This document shows, piece after piece, positions 44,110 through 52,266 of a DNA stretch of 64,000 nt. Source of the stretch: Suilimivivens sp964393865. Lineage in GTDB: Bacteria > Bacillota > Clostridia > Lachnospirales > Lachnospiraceae. The translations under genes and the position numbers were made by a program. Each line of letters begins with the position of its first letter. The stretch's first letter is position 1. The stretch lies in the NCBI GenBank assembly GCA_964393865.1, contig CAYMUW010000005.1, forward strand, positions 1 to 64,000, written 5' to 3'. Below the pieces are notes generated by a model, which made no database searches, was not told the origin of the DNA, and worked only from the letters and a program-made list of their open reading frames with translations.

Positions 44110-44619
44110 ATGGAAAATTTGTTACAGGTGGGAATTATATCATCCACCCATGGAGTGCGTGGGGAGGTTAAGGTTTTCCCTGCGACAGACGATGTGAATC
44201 GCTTCAAAAAATTAAAGGAAGTGGTGCTTGATGCGGGCAGGGAGCAGCTGGTGCTGCAGATTGAGTCGGTGAAATTTTTCAAGCAGTTTGCAATTCTGAA
44301 ATTTAAAGGCTATGATAATATTAATGATATAGAAAAATACAAAGGAAAAAGTCTTTTTGTTTCCAGAGAACATGCAGTGAAATTAAAGAAGGACGAGTAT
44401 TTCATTGCGGATTTAATTGGAATGAAGGTTGAAAATGAGGACGGCTCCTTTAAGGGCACATTAAAGGATGTGATTGAGACGGGCGCCAATGATGTATATT
44501 CGGTTATGTGTGAGGACGGAAGGGAAGTTCTGATTCCGGCAATCAAGGACTGCATTTTATCCGTGGATTTGGATAACAGTGTAATGAAGGTACATTTGCT
44601 GGACGGACTGCTTGATTAA
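44110..44619 (+). CDS. rimM: Ribosome maturation factor RimM
   Basis: A 169-residue protein that helps mature the 30S head through binding of uS19. It has the N-terminal barrel opening GIISSTHGVRGEVKVFPATDD and the C-terminal PRC-barrel segment YFIADLIGMKVENEDG to VLIPAIKDCILSVDLDN. The ATG at 44110 follows GGGGAAAGG; an upstream in-frame start at 44089 precedes that ribosome site and was rejected. It lies directly before trmD, as in most bacteria. Confidence 0.95.
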   Translation: MENLLQVGIISSTHGVRGEVKVFPATDDVNRFKKLKEVVLDAGREQLVLQIESVKFFKQFAILKFKGYDNINDIEKYKGKSLFVSREHAVKLKKDEYFIADLIGMKVENEDGSFKGTLKDVIETGANDVYSVMCEDGREVLIPAIKDCILSVDLDNSVMKVHLLDGLLD

Positions 44620-44664
44620 ACAGGCAGCTTCTTACTGATAAGAAGAGGAAAAGGAGAAAAGAGG

Positions 44665-45447
44665 ATGCATTTTCATGTACTTACCTTATTTCCGGAAATG
44701 ATTATGCAGGGCCTTGACACCAGCATTATCGGAAGAGCCATAGCGAAAGGAATTATATCGCTGGAAGCAGTAAATATCAGGGATTATACAACCAACAAGC
44801 ATAAGAAGGTGGATGATTATCCTTATGGAGGCGGGGCCGGAATGCTGATGCAGGCGCAGCCTGTTTATGATGCATGGAAAGCAGTGTCCGATCAAATAGA
44901 TGGGCAGGGCAGGGAAGGGAAAAAAGCCAGAGTGATTTATGTAACTCCTCAGGGGCAGACCTTCAATCAGTCCATGGCAAAGGAATATGCAAGGGAAGAG
45001 GATTTGATCTTTTTATGCGGCCATTATGAAGGAATTGACGAGCGGGTGTTGGAGGAAATTGTTACCGATTATATTTCGATCGGAGATTATGTATTGACCG
45101 GCGGTGAACTGCCTGCAATGGTCATGATTGATGCCATTTCCAGAACGGTGCCGGAGGTTCTTGGTAATGAGGATTCGGGCGAAACGGAAAGCTTCAGCAA
45201 TTATCTGCTGGAATATCCCCAATATTCAAGGCCGGAGGTTTGGAGAGGCAGGGAAGTACCCAAGGTGCTTTTGTCCGGCGATCACAAGAAGGTGGATGAA
45301 TGGCGGCTGGAGCAGTCCCTTGAGAGAACAAGGAAGCTTAGAAGCGATTTGTATGAAAAATGGGCTGAGGAAAATCAGAAATACTTTATTAAGAAGGCAA
45401 AGCGGGAGGCCAGAAAGCGGAAAAAGACGCTTCAAAGTCAAACGTGA
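44665..45447 (+). CDS. trmD: tRNA (guanine-N1)-methyltransferase
   Basis: A 260-residue SPOUT-class enzyme that methylates G37 next to the anticodon using S-adenosylmethionine and prevents frameshifting. The family's deep-knot motifs are present: DYPYGGGAGMLMQAQPVYDAW, FLCGHYEGIDERV and SIGDYVLTGGELPAMVMIDAISR. The C-terminal helical domain ends in a very basic tail (about residues 240-260), slightly longer than average. It is preceded by AAGGAG and lies 45 bases after rimM. Confidence 0.96.
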   Translation: MHFHVLTLFPEMIMQGLDTSIIGRAIAKGIISLEAVNIRDYTTNKHKKVDDYPYGGGAGMLMQAQPVYDAWKAVSDQIDGQGREGKKARVIYVTPQGQTFNQSMAKEYAREEDLIFLCGHYEGIDERVLEEIVTDYISIGDYVLTGGELPAMVMIDAISRTVPEVLGNEDSGETESFSNYLLEYPQYSRPEVWRGREVPKVLLSGDHKKVDEWRLEQSLERTRKLRSDLYEKWAEENQKYFIKKAKREARKRKKTLQSQT

Positions 45448-45466
45448 GCAGAATGAAAAATATTAC

Positions 45467-45495
45467 TTGCAATTTATCCCATCATGTGATAAAGT
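45467..45495 (+). promoter_or_regulatory. Candidate separate promoter for rplS
   Basis: TTGCAA at 45467-45472, a 17-base spacer and TAAAGT at 45490-45495 with TGA before it (extended -10). The leader of about 75 bases before the rplS ATG shows no structure I could match to the L19 leader RNA family. Confidence 0.55.
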
Positions 45496-45579
45496 ACTAC
45501 TGTTGCGAAATTGTGATGGTCCGCTGTTACTTATGTATTAAGAACATCTGATTAGTTTACAACTATATGGAGGTTTGAA

Positions 45580-45924
45580 ATGAGCGATATTATTAAGAGT
45601 ATTGAAAACGAAGCATTAAAGGAAGTTGCAGAGTTTAACGTAGGTGATACCATTAAGGTTTACGGTAAGATCAAGGAAGGAAACCGTGAAAGAATTCAGG
45701 TTTTCGAGGGCGTTGTCCTTAAGAGACAGGGAACCGGCGCAAGAGAGACCTTTACCGTTAGGAAGTCATCAGGCGGCGTAGGCGTAGAGAAGACCTGGCC
45801 TGTTTATTCTCCTAACGTCGAGAAGATCGAAGTAGTCCGCAGAGGTAAAGTGAGAAGAGCAAAATTGAACTACCTAAGAAACCGTGTTGGTAAGAAGGCA
45901 AAGGTTAAAGAAATCGTTAAATAA
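45580..45924 (+). CDS. rplS: Large ribosomal subunit protein bL19
   Basis: A 114-residue ribosomal protein located at the interface of the two subunits. It matches along its length: FNVGDTIKVYGKIKEGNRERIQVFEGVVL, the SSGGVGVEKTWPVYSPNVEKIEVVRRGKV core, and the basic C-terminal RAKLNYLR. GGAGGT lies before the ATG. It is followed by an unusual repeated terminator at 45939-46008. Confidence 0.97.
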   Translation: MSDIIKSIENEALKEVAEFNVGDTIKVYGKIKEGNRERIQVFEGVVLKRQGTGARETFTVRKSSGGVGVEKTWPVYSPNVEKIEVVRRGKVRRAKLNYLRNRVGKKAKVKEIVK

Positions 45925-45938
45925 TATGATTGGGGTTC

Positions 45939-46001
45939 AGGAGAAATGCGGAGCATTTTAGGAGAAACGCGGAGCATTTTAGGAGAAATGCGGAGCATTT
46001 C
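45939..46001 (+). repeat. Three tandem 21-bp copies built from a terminator arm
   Basis: The unit AGGAGAAAYGCGGAGCATTT plus one base occurs three times without gaps at 45939-45959, 45960-45980 and 45981-46001. Copies 1 and 3 read ATGCGG where copy 2 reads ACGCGG, and copy 3 ends in C rather than T. The third copy is the 5' part of the rplS terminator hairpin, so the array looks like a slippage expansion of that arm. Confidence 0.85.
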
Positions 46002-46008
46002 TCCTTTT
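45981..46008 (+). terminator. Terminator after rplS
   Basis: AGGAGAAATGC (45981-45991), loop GGA, GCATTTCTCCT (45995-46005), then further T. The left arm is also present in the two upstream repeat copies, which could compete for the same right arm. Confidence 0.8.
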
Positions 46009-46062
46009 CTTATGCATTAAAATGTGATAAGATATACAGGAATGCGAAAGGTACAGGTTTTT

Positions 46063-46647
46063 ATGGCAAGGCACAAAGGCTTAACATTTTATGAGAAGAA
46101 AAAGAGAATCAGTAAAGAAATGGTGCGCGAGATATTGACCACTGCTTTTTATTGTTTTGCCGCAGTCCTTCTTGCAACGGTTATCGTTTTTCTTGTGGGA
46201 ATGAAAATCAGCGTGATTGGAGTATCCATGGAGCCTGCATTATATAATGGACAGGAGGTTTTGATTAACCGTTTTATTTATAAGCTGTTTGCTCCCGAAA
46301 GAGGAGATGTAGTGGCTTTTTTGCCAAACGGCAATCAGAATTCGCACTATTACCTGAAGCGTGTGGTAGGTCTGCCGGGGGAGCATGTGCAGATTATCGG
46401 CGGATATGTATATATTGACGGTGAACTTTTGGAGGAGGATGATTCCTACGACAAGATTGCCGATCCGGGAATAGCGGACAATGAGATTATATTGGGAAGC
46501 GATGAGTATTTTGTTCTCGGAGATAACAGAAATAACAGTGAGGACAGCAGATCGGGCAATATCGGAGCGGTCAGCAGAAGCACCATTACCGGCAAGGCCT
46601 GGTTTCATTTAAGCTGTGATGAGGATGATATGGGCTTTATTCATTAG
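46063..46647 (+). CDS. lepB: Signal peptidase I (first copy)
   Basis: A 194-residue membrane serine protease that removes signal peptides from secreted proteins. It has one N-terminal helix (about residues 22-46), then the catalytic Ser55 in GVSMEPALYNGQ and Lys99 in YYLKRVVGLPGE, followed by the family box YFVLGDNRNNSEDSR. The ATG at 46063 is chosen because a TGA-extended -10 box (TAAGAT, 46028-46033) lies just upstream, which would place an ATG at 46042 at the transcript's very end. A second signal peptidase gene lies after rbgA. Confidence 0.94.
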   Translation: MARHKGLTFYEKKKRISKEMVREILTTAFYCFAAVLLATVIVFLVGMKISVIGVSMEPALYNGQEVLINRFIYKLFAPERGDVVAFLPNGNQNSHYYLKRVVGLPGEHVQIIGGYVYIDGELLEEDDSYDKIADPGIADNEIILGSDEYFVLGDNRNNSEDSRSGNIGAVSRSTITGKAWFHLSCDEDDMGFIH

Positions 46648-46669
46648 CCCGAAGGAAAAGGTTTAAAAT

Positions 46670-47521
46670 ATGAATTATCAATGGTATCCGGGGCATATGA
46701 CAAAGGCCAAACGGATGATGGAAGAGAATATCAAGCTGATTGATCTGGTGATCGAGCTGGTGGACGCCCGAGTTCCCATGAGCAGCCGCAATCCGGAGAT
46801 CGATCAACTTGGGAGAAATAAGTCAAGAATTATTCTTCTCAACAAGGCGGATTTGGCTGACCCCAAGTGGAATGAAGCGTGGGCGGAATTTTTTAAAAAC
46901 CGGGGAATGCTGGCTCAGGAGATTAACTCCAAAACCGGCGCAGGCATCAAATCCATTCAGCAGCTGGTACAAAGCGCCTGCAGGGAAAAGATAGAAAGAG
47001 ACCGCAAACGGGGAATTTTAAACAGACCGGTGCGGGCTATGGTAGTAGGCATACCGAATGTGGGAAAATCCACTTTTATCAATGCATTGGCAGGAAAAGC
47101 CTGTACCAAAACGGGAAATAAGCCGGGGGTCACCAAGGGTAAGCAGTGGATCAGGCTGAATAAGGGTTTGGAGCTCTTGGATACGCCGGGAATTCTCTGG
47201 CCGAAATTTGAGGATCAAAAGGTGGGAGAGCGTCTTGCAATGATAGGCTCTATTAATGACGAAATCCTTCATGCGGATGAGCTTGCAACCGCAACCATTG
47301 ATTTTCTTCAGAAGGAATATCCGCAATTGTTATGCCAGCGGTATCAGATAAGCGGCAATGAGGATGCATACAAAACGCTGGAGGAAATCAGTGTGGTTCG
47401 AAGGTGCTTTTTAAAGGGCGAGCAGCCCGATATTCTCAGGGCATCAGGTATTGTGATGGAGGATTTCAGAAGCGGAAGGATCGGAAAAATAACTCTTGAA
47501 CATCCGGAGGAGTGGCAGTGA
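46670..47521 (+). CDS. rbgA: Ribosome biogenesis GTPase RbgA (YlqF)
   Basis: A 283-residue GTPase needed for late assembly of the 50S subunit. It is circularly permuted: G4 (NKADL) comes before G1 (GIPNVGKSTF) and G3 (DTPGILWPK). The N-terminus WYPGHMTKAKRMM is the family hallmark, and a C-terminal ANTAR-like helical domain binds rRNA. The GTG start of the next gene overlaps its stop by four bases. The order rbgA-rnhB is conserved in Firmicutes, here with a signal peptidase gene between them. Confidence 0.96.
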   Translation: MNYQWYPGHMTKAKRMMEENIKLIDLVIELVDARVPMSSRNPEIDQLGRNKSRIILLNKADLADPKWNEAWAEFFKNRGMLAQEINSKTGAGIKSIQQLVQSACREKIERDRKRGILNRPVRAMVVGIPNVGKSTFINALAGKACTKTGNKPGVTKGKQWIRLNKGLELLDTPGILWPKFEDQKVGERLAMIGSINDEILHADELATATIDFLQKEYPQLLCQRYQISGNEDAYKTLEEISVVRRCFLKGEQPDILRASGIVMEDFRSGRIGKITLEHPEEWQ

Positions 47522-48057
47522 ACAGAAAGTTAAAAGAGATTTTAAGCACAAGTTTATATTTTTTAATTGTTTTGGTAATGACCTTTTTGGTGGTAACCTA
47601 TGTGGGGCAGCGCACCATGGTAATCGGGTCGTCTATGGAGCCTATGCTGAGTGACGGAGACAATCTGATTGTAGATAAGCTGACCTATCGGTTTAAGGAC
47701 CCTGAACGGTTTGACATTATTGTATTCCCGTTCCGGTATGCGGAGAAGACCTATTACATTAAGAGAATTATCGGGCTGCCGGGGGAGACAATCTATATTG
47801 ACGAAAACGGCACGATTTACATTGATGGAGAAGTGTTAAAGGAGAACTATGGTAAGGAAGTGATTGTCGATCCGGGAAGGGCGTATGAGGAGATTACCTT
47901 AGGGCCTGACGAGTATTTTGTGATGGGTGACAATCGCAATAACAGCTCGGACAGCCGGGACCCGGTGGTGGGAAATGTGCACAGGGATGAGTTTATCGGT
48001 AAGGCATGGATGCGAATATGGCCTCTGGACAAAATGGGAATGATTAAGCATCGGTAA
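47518..48057 (+). CDS. lepB: Signal peptidase I (second copy)
   Basis: A 179-residue membrane serine protease, paralogue of the protein at 46063. It has one N-terminal helix (about residues 10-30), Ser39 in IGSSMEPMLSDGD, Lys82 in YYIKRIIGLPGE, and the box YFVMGDNRNNSSDSRD. The start is the GTG at 47518, seven bases after GGAGG; another GTG at 47512 is too close to that site. It overlaps the rbgA stop by four bases. Two copies may divide substrates or growth phases, as SipS and SipT do in Bacillus. Confidence 0.94.
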   Translation: MNRKLKEILSTSLYFLIVLVMTFLVVTYVGQRTMVIGSSMEPMLSDGDNLIVDKLTYRFKDPERFDIIVFPFRYAEKTYYIKRIIGLPGETIYIDENGTIYIDGEVLKENYGKEVIVDPGRAYEEITLGPDEYFVMGDNRNNSSDSRDPVVGNVHRDEFIGKAWMRIWPLDKMGMIKHR

Positions 48058-48072
48058 GTGTTAGGTGTGAAT

Positions 48073-48831
48073 ATGGAACAAAAGATTGGTGAAATCAAAA
48101 ATATTTTTCAGGCAGCCGGTTTGAGCGAGCTGCCTGCTTTCATTGAAAAGTACGAAACAGATGAGCGAAGCGGCGTGGCAGCCCTTGTGAATAAGGCACG
48201 AAAGCGCATGGCGGATTATGAAAAGGAATGCGCACGCACAGAGAAGATGAAGGCATATGAAAGAGAGTATTCTGCTTATGGGTGGATATGTGGAATTGAT
48301 GAGGTGGGCAGAGGCCCGTTAGCAGGGCCAGTGACAGCCGGGGCAGTCATTCTTCCAAAGGATTGTGATATTCTGTATCTAAATGATTCCAAGCAATTAT
48401 CCGAAAAAAAAAGAGAAGAGTTGTATGATGTGATTATGGAAAAGGCGGTCTCTACGGGACTGGGTTTTGTGTCACCGGAGAGAATTGACGAGATTAATAT
48501 TCTGCAGGCTACCTATGAGGCTATGCGGGAGGCAATCTCGAAGCTTAATCCTGCGCCGGATATTCTGCTGAATGATGCGGTGACAATTCCGGGAGTTTCC
48601 ATAAAGCAGGTTCCCATCATTAAGGGAGATGCCAAAAGCCTTTCCATTGCGGCGGCAAGTATTATTGCCAAGGTGACCAGAGACAGGCTGATGGTTCAAT
48701 ATGATGAAATATATCCGGAGTATGGCTTTGCATCCAACAAGGGCTATGGTGCACAGGCGCATCTGGATGCCTTGAAAAAGTATGGGCCTACGCCTATTCA
48801 TAGACGATCTTTTATTAAAAATTTAGTATAG
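48073..48831 (+). CDS. rnhB: Ribonuclease HII
   Basis: A 252-residue enzyme that removes ribonucleotides from DNA-RNA hybrids and single embedded ribonucleotides from DNA. The catalytic motif GIDEVGRGPLAGPV lies near residue 72, LNDSKQLSEKKREELY follows, and the GYGAQAHLDALKKYGPTPIHRRSF end is typical. An N-terminal helical extension of about 70 residues is common in Firmicutes. The ATG at 48073 follows AGGTG. It is the usual neighbour of rbgA. Confidence 0.96.
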   Translation: MEQKIGEIKNIFQAAGLSELPAFIEKYETDERSGVAALVNKARKRMADYEKECARTEKMKAYEREYSAYGWICGIDEVGRGPLAGPVTAGAVILPKDCDILYLNDSKQLSEKKREELYDVIMEKAVSTGLGFVSPERIDEINILQATYEAMREAISKLNPAPDILLNDAVTIPGVSIKQVPIIKGDAKSLSIAAASIIAKVTRDRLMVQYDEIYPEYGFASNKGYGAQAHLDALKKYGPTPIHRRSFIKNLV

Positions 48832-48875
48832 TATTATTTTCTGTTCCGTTTTTACAGAGAGGAAAGGAGCGCCCG

Positions 48876-50495
48876 ATGAAACTGTCATCCTATATCAATC
48901 AGATTAATCAAAGTTTTACAGAGATGCCGGGAAATGAAGGGACTTCATCCTTGGAGCAGGGCCTGAAAAATGGTATAGAGGCGATCTACGGGAAGCAGTC
49001 AGGAGAAACCGTTACGGGAGAGGTGCTTCAGCGCAGCGGAAATGAAATTTTGCTTTCCCTCGGGAAAAACCAATTGCTGCAGGCAAAGCTTGAAGGAAAC
49101 ATGTCGGCGCAGCCGGGGCAGCTTCTTACCTTTCAGATCAGGAATACCGCCGGAAACAAGGTGGTATTATCTCCTCTTTTTGAAAATATGAGTCAGGATC
49201 CTAATATTTCTAAAGCCCTCCGCCAGGCGGGACTGCCGGAAAACAGTGTGACAACACAGATGGTAAAGGCAATGATGGAGGAAGGGCTTCCTATTGACAG
49301 ACAGTCCTTATATCAAATGAACAAGTTGATTAGTACCAATCCGCAGACGAATATACAGACACTGGTTCAGATGCAGCGGCTTTCTCTGCCTGTTACGCCG
49401 GAGAATATTTTTCAGTTTGAAGCATATAAAAATTACCAGCACCAGTTGGGGGAAAGCCTGATGGAGATTGCCGATGCCTTTACCCAAACCTTTCAGGAGA
49501 TGACCGGAAGCGGCAATATAAGCGAGGGCTTAAATTTCTACCAAAATGTGCTTTCCGTATTATTGGAGGGAAATTTGGCAGAGGGCATGCAGCAGCCGGA
49601 GGAGATCAGCGAAGCGCTTCGCCAGGATGGAGCGGAAGGTGAGATACAGACTGCCGGAAAAGCAGATGCACAGGCTTTGGGACAGGAGCTTTCTTTGTCC
49701 GCAGAAGAAAGGCTGGAGCTTATGGACAGCCTGAAAAATGTGGGAGCGTCCACAGGCTTTTTAAAGGATCTGATTACCGGAAAGGCCGGAAGCAGGGAAG
49801 TCCTTGGGGAGATAGAAAGGCTTCTTTCCGACGAGGCAGCCGGTGATAAGGAGGCTTTATTTTCCCTGTTGGAGGGAAAGACATTTAAAAGCATCCTGAA
49901 AAATGAAATGAGCAGGCAATGGCTTCTGCAGCCGGAGGAGGTTGCCGAGGAGCGCAGTGTAGATAAGCTTTATGAGCGGCTGAGCAGCCAGATGAAGCAG
50001 CTCAGTCAGGCTTTGTCGCAGACTGCAAGGCAGGATACGCCTTTGGCAAGAACCATATCCAATGTAACGGGAAATATTGATTTTATGAACCAGATGAACC
50101 AGATGTTTACCTATGTGCAGATACCGCTGAAAATGCAGGGGCAGGAGGCTAACGGGGAGCTGTTTGTCTATACCAACAAGAAAAACCTTGCCAAGAAGGA
50201 CGGAACGGTCAGTGCGCTTCTTCATTTGGATATGGAGCATCTTGGCAGTGTGGATGTGCATGTGGCGCTTACGGATCAAAAGGTTTCCACCAAGTTTTAT
50301 TTAAAAGATGACAGCGCTCTTGATTTGATTGAAGCCCATATCGACCTTTTAAATGCAAGGCTGGAAAAGCGGGGGTACTCCATGAATGCCCAGTTTATTG
50401 TCAAAGAGGAAGATAAGAGAGTGATGGATGAAATTTTAGAGCAGAATAAAAACATTTCCGTATTGGCAGGCTATTCCTTTGATGCAAGGGCATAA
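48876..50495 (+). CDS. FliK-like protein (YlqG type) outside a flagellar operon
   Basis: A 539-residue protein. The C-terminal about 150 residues (from IPLKMQGQEANGELFVYTNKK through LHLDMEHLGSVDVHVALTDQKVSTKFYL to ARLEKRGYSMNAQF) match the FliK hook-length-control fold. The N-terminal 380 residues are Gln- and Leu-rich, helical and variable, like the ruler part of FliK; GETVTGEVLQRSGNEILLSLG resembles the opening beta domain. It is followed by an FlhB C-terminal-like gene, in the place of the Bacillus ylqG-ylqH genes after rnhB. No signal peptide or membrane helix is seen. No flagellar gene is nearby, so its role is unknown. Confidence 0.75.
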   Translation: MKLSSYINQINQSFTEMPGNEGTSSLEQGLKNGIEAIYGKQSGETVTGEVLQRSGNEILLSLGKNQLLQAKLEGNMSAQPGQLLTFQIRNTAGNKVVLSPLFENMSQDPNISKALRQAGLPENSVTTQMVKAMMEEGLPIDRQSLYQMNKLISTNPQTNIQTLVQMQRLSLPVTPENIFQFEAYKNYQHQLGESLMEIADAFTQTFQEMTGSGNISEGLNFYQNVLSVLLEGNLAEGMQQPEEISEALRQDGAEGEIQTAGKADAQALGQELSLSAEERLELMDSLKNVGASTGFLKDLITGKAGSREVLGEIERLLSDEAAGDKEALFSLLEGKTFKSILKNEMSRQWLLQPEEVAEERSVDKLYERLSSQMKQLSQALSQTARQDTPLARTISNVTGNIDFMNQMNQMFTYVQIPLKMQGQEANGELFVYTNKKNLAKKDGTVSALLHLDMEHLGSVDVHVALTDQKVSTKFYLKDDSALDLIEAHIDLLNARLEKRGYSMNAQFIVKEEDKRVMDEILEQNKNISVLAGYSFDARA

Positions 50496-50570
50496 CGGCA
50501 AAAATACAGCAGTATATGAGCCCGAAAGAGCCTGAAGCAGGATTGCAGGGTCAGGAATTGCAGGGAGGTT

Positions 50571-50873
50571 ATGGGCGTGGCGGAGGAAAAGAAAAAAGAA
50601 AAAGTGAAACAGGCAGTCGCCCTTATGTACGACCCCAAGGACGAAGCGCCTACCGTCATAGCAAGCGGCAAGGGAGCTCTGGCGGAGAGGATTATTGAGA
50701 AGGCCAGAGAGGCGGAGGTTCCTGTTCACAGGGACGATAAGCTGGCAGACACCTTATCCCGCCTTGAAATCGGTGATATGATTCCGCCGGAATTGTATGA
50801 GGTGGTAGCGGAGATACTGATTTTTGTGGATGCTATGGATAAGATTAAAGCGAAAATGGATAAGGCTAAATAG
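50571..50873 (+). CDS. FlhB C-terminal-domain-like protein (YlqH type)
   Basis: A 100-residue soluble protein equal to the cytoplasmic domain of FlhB/YscU export-switch proteins: VALMYDPKDEAPTVIASGKGALAERIIEKAREAEVPVHRD, then LEIGDMIPPELYEVVAEILIFV. FlhB cuts itself at NPTH; here the corresponding place reads YDPKDEAP, so autocleavage is not expected. The membrane part of FlhB is absent. It starts 75 bases after the FliK-like gene, with GGGAGG before the ATG. In flagella FliK and FlhB work as a pair to switch export substrate, and their pairing here suggests the two products still interact. Confidence 0.85.
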   Translation: MGVAEEKKKEKVKQAVALMYDPKDEAPTVIASGKGALAERIIEKAREAEVPVHRDDKLADTLSRLEIGDMIPPELYEVVAEILIFVDAMDKIKAKMDKAK

Positions 50874-50916
50874 CATATTGCTTTATTGGCAGAGTTATGA
50901 AATATGGGAGATTTGA

Positions 50917-51300
50917 TTGAATAAAAGAGAAATCGGAAAAGCATACGAGCAGACGGCAGCCGCATATCTGAAAGACAATGGCTTTCGGATTTTGGAGAGG
51001 AATTTCAGGTGCAGGCAGGGGGAAGTGGACATAATAGGCATTCATCAGGAATGTCTGGTATTTGTGGAGGTAAAATACCGCAAAAATCAACGCACAGGAA
51101 GCCCGGAGGAGGCTGTTAATTACCAAAAGCAGATAAGAATTTGCAGGACTTCGGATTATTATAGGACGATACATCCCCGGTATGGGAGCAGGCAGGTGCG
51201 CTATGATGTGGTGGCCATCTGCGGGGAGCATCTCAGATGGTATCAAAATGCATTTGACTATGTTTCGGCAAGCCTGCAGGGAAGAGGGTATCCCCTGTAA
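50917..51300 (+). CDS. YraN / UPF0102 family endonuclease-like protein
   Basis: A 127-residue protein of the UPF0102 family with a PD-(D/E)xK-like core: a helix (GKAYEQTAAAYLKDNGFRILERNFRCRQGEVDII) and a strand with LVFVEVKYRKN, giving E-V-D ... E-V-K. The biochemical role is not settled. The start is a TTG at 50917, six bases after GGGAG. It often lies after rnhB in Firmicutes, as it does here with the FliK/FlhB-like pair between them. Confidence 0.9.
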   Translation: MNKREIGKAYEQTAAAYLKDNGFRILERNFRCRQGEVDIIGIHQECLVFVEVKYRKNQRTGSPEEAVNYQKQIRICRTSDYYRTIHPRYGSRQVRYDVVAICGEHLRWYQNAFDYVSASLQGRGYPL

Positions 51301-51336
51301 GCTTATTACAGATGGAAGGAAAGGCATGGAAAAGAT

Positions 51337-52191
51337 ATGATTTCTTTGGTTAGAAAAGAAGGCGGACAACCGATGGAGGTCTGCCGGCATAAACAGGTTG
51401 TTTATCTGACCTTCCCGCTTCTTACGAGAACGGGGCTGGTCAGACATTTATTTTCTACGAGAACAGGCGGCGTCAGCGAGGGAATTTATTCCTCCATGAA
51501 TCTGAGCTATTCCAGAGGGGATGATCCGGCTGCGGTGGATGAGAATTTCAGGAGGATTGCGGAAATTTTTGATTCCACGCCGGAGCAGATGGTGTTTTCC
51601 AGGCAGACTCATACGACCAATGTACGCCTTGTGACCGAGGAGGACTGCGGAAAGGGTGTTGTGCGGCCTCTGGATTACGACAATGTGGACGGTTTGATTA
51701 CCAATGTGCCGGGAATTATTTTGTGCACCTTTTATGCGGACTGCGTTCCGCTGTATTTTGTGGACACCAGGAATAAGGCAATCGGTCTGGCCCATTCCGG
51801 CTGGCGCGGCACGGTGAATAAGATGGGGGAGCAGGTGATACGGAAAATGAAAGAGGCTTACGGAACCTGTCCCGAAGACGTGATCTCGGCGATTGGCCCC
51901 TCCATCTGTCAGGACTGCTACGAGGTGGGAGAAGAGGTAGCGGATGCCTTTAAGAACAGCTTTCAGGAGGAATGGGAGTATCTCTTAAAAGACGGTGCGT
52001 CGGAAGGGAAATACCAGCTGGATTTGCAGGAAGCCAACAGGCGAATACTGATAAACGCAGGCATTCCCGCGGATCAAATTGCAGTGACGGATATCTGTAC
52101 CTGCTGTAACAGCGGGATTTTGTTTTCTCATCGTGCCAGCAATGGGAAAAGAGGAAATTTGGGAGCTTTTTTGGAATTAAGAAAATTTTAA
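51337..52191 (+). CDS. pgeF: Peptidoglycan editing factor PgeF (YfiH family, laccase-like)
   Basis: A 284-residue protein of the YfiH/DUF152 family. The metal-binding residues appear in RQTHTTNVRLV (His), TFYADCVPLYF (Cys) and GLAHSGWRGTVNKMG (His). Family members have been described as a purine nucleoside/polyphenol oxidase and, in Enterobacteria, as an enzyme that hydrolyses wrongly made cell-wall precursors. The middle SAIGPSICQDCYEVG and the end CTCCNSGILFSHRASNGKRG are conserved. The ribosome site is 14 bases from the ATG at 51337, so the start is moderately sure. Confidence 0.9.
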   Translation: MISLVRKEGGQPMEVCRHKQVVYLTFPLLTRTGLVRHLFSTRTGGVSEGIYSSMNLSYSRGDDPAAVDENFRRIAEIFDSTPEQMVFSRQTHTTNVRLVTEEDCGKGVVRPLDYDNVDGLITNVPGIILCTFYADCVPLYFVDTRNKAIGLAHSGWRGTVNKMGEQVIRKMKEAYGTCPEDVISAIGPSICQDCYEVGEEVADAFKNSFQEEWEYLLKDGASEGKYQLDLQEANRRILINAGIPADQIAVTDICTCCNSGILFSHRASNGKRGNLGAFLELRKF

Positions 52192-52266
52192 TTTTTTTCC
52201 TAGGAAACACTTAAAATTTATTTGTTTTACTGTTTATAACAAAAGGAAAGTATGAGGGAGCTTGTG

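Noticed and set aside
45496..45579. L19 leader RNA before rplS
   Set aside because: The stretch has the right position, but I could not match its pairing to the known leader family. A covariance-model search would decide.
52192..52266. Promoter and operator for the two-component system (palindrome TTTCCTAGGAAA at 52196-52207 and TATAAC at 52235-52240)
   Set aside because: The palindrome is short and lies in a very AT-rich gap, and the -35 box is poor (TTAAAA with 18 bases). Not strong enough to list as a feature.
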